Source: Prevotella sp. oral taxon 299 str. F0039 (GTDB taxonomy: Bacteria; Bacteroidota; Bacteroidia; Bacteroidales; Bacteroidaceae). Taken from it: DNA of 64,000 nt. Both the position numbers and the translations under genes were made by a program. Location: contig NC_022111.1 in NCBI RefSeq assembly GCF_000163055.2, positions 1,364,001 to 1,428,000 on the forward strand, in the 5' to 3' direction. The notes under the pieces are model-generated. The model did no database searches, was not told where the DNA came from, and worked only from the letters and a program-made list of their open reading frames with translations. Below are positions 62,155 through 64,000 of the stretch, in pieces. The first letter of the stretch is position 1, and the number at the start of each line of letters is the position of its first letter.

Positions 62155-62616
62155 TTATTTGTATTGTTTAATATCTATTGCTTTGGGTTTTTGAGCTTCT
62201 TTGTTGTGCTCTGTACCTTCAAACACATAGAGGTTCTTCAATATTGCACGTCCTAAAGGACCTTTTGGTAACATTCCTTTAACGGCATGACGTAAGATTC
62301 TGTCTACACCGTTTGGTCTTTTACGAAGTCCTTCTGGTGTGTTAAAGCGTTGTCCACCAGGATAACCAGTGTAATGTGTATACACTTTGTCGGTTTCTTT
62401 CTTACCTGTGAATACTACTTTTGCGGCATTAATGATGATAACATTGTCTCCACAATCAACGTGAGGAGTGAAGTTTGGTTTGTATTTACCACGCAAAATC
62501 TTTGCAACAATAGAGCAAAGACGACCTACTACCATGTCTGTTGCGTCGATAACTACCCACTCTTTCTTTACCGTTTCCTTGTTAGCGGAAATGGTTTTGT
62601 AACTTAAAGTGTTCAT
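62155..62616 (-). CDS. rplM: 50S ribosomal protein L13
   Basis: The 153-residue protein has VVIDATDMVVGRLCSIVAKI, HVDCGDNVIIINAAKV and HAVKGMLPKGPLGRAILKNL, all diagnostic of L13. It is first in an L13-S9 operon and has a leader of about 130 bases with its own promoter. Confidence 0.98.
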   Translation of the reverse strand: MNTLSYKTISANKETVKKEWVVIDATDMVVGRLCSIVAKILRGKYKPNFTPHVDCGDNVIIINAAKVVFTGKKETDKVYTHYTGYPGGQRFNTPEGLRKRPNGVDRILRHAVKGMLPKGPLGRAILKNLYVFEGTEHNKEAQKPKAIDIKQYK

Positions 62617-62624
62617 TCTTTTGA

Positions 62625-62768
62625 TTAAATATTACTACTAAAAAACGTTTTTAATTCTTTTGTGCAGTCGATTCACTAACCGTTGTGTCTGGCCTTAAAC
62701 ATCAACTATTAACACTTCTACACAGGGGTTACTAAGTTTAGCCCCGTAATAATCGGACTACAAAGGTA
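62625..62768 (-). promoter_or_regulatory. Promoter and candidate L13-type leader of rplM
   Basis: TACCTTTG (minus strand, 62768-62761) is the -7 box. The leader then holds a hairpin GGGG-CTAA-AC-TTAG with CCCC (about 62745-62724) and further short pairings before the ATG. An L13 leader class has been described in Bacteroidia; this element sits in the right place, but I cannot test the match to its consensus. Confidence 0.5.
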
Positions 62769-62973
62769 TTACTTTCTTTTTATTATAAGGAGATATGGTT
62801 GTGTTTGCTTGTGTATATTTATTTATTATTAACATTTTTGCGTTCTTGATAGATCCTTTATATTAATAAATATGTGTAAAAGAATGCTTCTGTTATGTTG
62901 TGCTTGTTAGGTATATTAATTTATATGGAATGGATATTGATTTGTAAAAGGCATCTTTTTGCGTAAAAATATG

Positions 62974-63004
62974 TTGAAAGATGATATACTTTTTGTATCT
63001 TTGT
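62974..63004 (+). promoter_or_regulatory. Promoter of the ribonucleotide reductase gene
   Basis: TTG at 62974-62976, a 20-base spacer, TATCTTTG at 62997-63004. The leader is about 65 bases. I see no NrdR box. The stretch 62780-62970 holds nothing I recognise. Confidence 0.72.
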
Positions 63005-63077
63005 AGCAATTGTTTAATAATTAAAGCGGATAACAATTACACTCGAATTGGTATCTTATTAGTAGTTAATTAATTTC

Positions 63078-64000
63078 ATGGAAATAATAAAGAGAAACGG
63101 CAATGTTGAGCAATATGACAAGAACAAAATTGCCGTCGCAATACAAAAGAGCTTTGCAAGTGTTGGAACAGAAGTAAATATTGTTCTAATTAACGAAATG
63201 GTAGATGCCGTTGAGCGGTTCATTGAAACGCATTCGGATATGCGTAATGTTGAAAGTATTCAAGACCAGGTAGAGAAAACCTTGATGCAGAACGGCTTTT
63301 ATGATGAAGCAAAGAGCTACATTCTTTTCCGTTTTCAGCGCACAGAGCGTAGAAATGCAATCAATAACATAGTTGCAGATGCAGAAGACGAGGATTTAAA
63401 GCCTATATTAAGAAAGATATCATCTGATTATACCAGTGTAGAATATAGTTTATTATTGCTTTCAGACAAGTTTAAAAGTTTCTGTAAAGATGATATGAAG
63501 CAAGCTGATAAATTGTCAGCGTTGGTGAAAGCAGCTGTAGAAATGACTACTCAAGAGGCTCCAAACTGGGAGTTCATAGCCGCACGTCTATTGTCTTACA
63601 AGCTCAATCGAAGCATTGCGGCTTTCGAAGACTCTGTGGGTGTGCACTCGTTCTACGATAAATTGCGTTATTTAACCGACGAACGTCTATACGGAGATTA
63701 TATTCTTGCCTCTTATTCGCCTGAAGAAATCGCTCAGGCAGCAACCTTTATCAAAGAAGAGCGTAATGACCTTCTAAACTATTCTGGTTTAGATTTATTA
63801 ATGAAACGCTACCTCATTCGCACCTATAACAACAAACCCATCGAGTCAATACAAGAGATGTATCTTGGTATTGCGTTGCACCTTGCAATCAATGAGAAAG
63901 AGGATAGAATGTTATGGGTAAACAAATTCTATGATATTCTTAGTAAGTTAGAAGTGACAATGGCTACTCCAACCTTGTCAAATGCCCGTAAACCATTCCA
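63078..64000 (+). CDS. Class I ribonucleoside-diphosphate reductase alpha subunit, 5' part
   Basis: The frame runs off the window end after 307 residues. The N-terminal ATP-cone (MEIIKRNGNVEQYDKNKIAV onward, to about residue 90) provides allosteric control by ATP/dATP. The catalytic alpha domain then begins, with LDLLMKRYLI and MATPTLSNARKPF near the end, the latter close to the first active-site cysteine. It reduces ribonucleotides to deoxyribonucleotides. Whether it is NrdA or NrdE type cannot be decided from this part. Confidence 0.94.
   Translation, partial: MEIIKRNGNVEQYDKNKIAVAIQKSFASVGTEVNIVLINEMVDAVERFIETHSDMRNVESIQDQVEKTLMQNGFYDEAKSYILFRFQRTERRNAINNIVADAEDEDLKPILRKISSDYTSVEYSLLLLSDKFKSFCKDDMKQADKLSALVKAAVEMTTQEAPNWEFIAARLLSYKLNRSIAAFEDSVGVHSFYDKLRYLTDERLYGDYILASYSPEEIAQAATFIKEERNDLLNYSGLDLLMKRYLIRTYNNKPIESIQEMYLGIALHLAINEKEDRMLWVNKFYDILSKLEVTMATPTLSNARKPF

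Noticed and set aside
63025..63038. AGCGGATAACAATT in the leader of the ribonucleotide reductase gene is identical to part of the E. coli lac operator
   Set aside because: Only the right half matches, the left half of the operator is absent, no LacI-family gene is visible, and a chance AT-rich match is plausible.
1..64000. tRNA, rRNA and phage genes
   Set aside because: I looked through all intergenic gaps for cloverleaf-like sequence, rRNA and phage or conjugation gene products and found none; a scanner could still find something I missed.

Overview
The window is AT-rich chromosomal DNA from a member of the Bacteroidales, most likely Prevotella or a close relative. The evidence is the SusC/SusD pair, DUF1735, DUF4595, DUF6242 and PCMD lipoproteins, a PorG-like barrel next to bamA, many signal peptides ending in A-Q, and promoters of the Bacteroidetes form TTTG-N18..21-TAnnTTTG. 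I see no rRNA, tRNA, CRISPR array, prophage or intact insertion sequence.

Layout. 0-6 kb: end of rseP, a small lipoprotein, ispD, recG, and an M23/LysM peptidoglycan hydrolase. 6.3-8.4 kb: two overlapping glycosyltransferases on the minus strand. 8.4-9.5 kb: non-coding, with a repeat array and a candidate small RNA. 9.5-11.6 kb: a GH92 alpha-mannosidase. 12-22 kb: a DUF6242 lipoprotein, then an envelope-biogenesis run (porG-like, uppS, bamA, three ompH/skp paralogues, murI, rbfA, and a LolC/E-type permease). 22.7-28.6 kb: a DUF4595 lipoprotein, then a sialic-acid catabolic operon (lyase, AGE-family epimerase, MFS transporter, NanM-type mutarotase). 29.4-32 kb: a translationally coupled PLP enzyme / LicC-like nucleotidyltransferase / LicD cluster. 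32.5-35.3 kb: PCMD lipoprotein, beta-barrel and PfkB kinase. 35.7-45.2 kb: a polysaccharide utilization locus (SusC, SusD, pseudo-GH18, DUF1735-LamG, GH18, Ig-like lipoprotein) with the layout of a high-mannose N-glycan system. 45.7-55.6 kb: a T9SS-type cargo gene broken by a stop codon, WG-repeat lipoprotein, glutaminyl cyclase, C26-M19 fusion, Na/Pi cotransporter, uridine-kinase-like protein and PdxY-like kinase. 56-59.4 kb: paired thioredoxin-like lipoproteins and a small membrane-protein island bounded by a direct repeat. 59.6-62.6 kb: tsf, rpsB, rpsI and rplM. 63.1 kb to the end: start of a class I ribonucleotide reductase alpha subunit.

The GH92 mannosidase, the GH18 locus and the sialic-acid operon together suggest a host-associated organism that strips sialylated and mannose-rich N-glycans.

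The most unusual signal is a family of at least twelve intergenic arrays built on a strict 22-bp period. Each unit is an imperfect 15-bp palindrome (AAAAGCA-N-TGCTTTT) plus a 7-bp linker that is itself partly conserved. Other notable non-coding elements are two homologous ~185-nt candidate small RNAs 47 kb apart on opposite strands, a ~60-nt terminator-ended candidate RNA, structured leaders before rplM and rpsB, and a terminator inside the sialic-acid operon.
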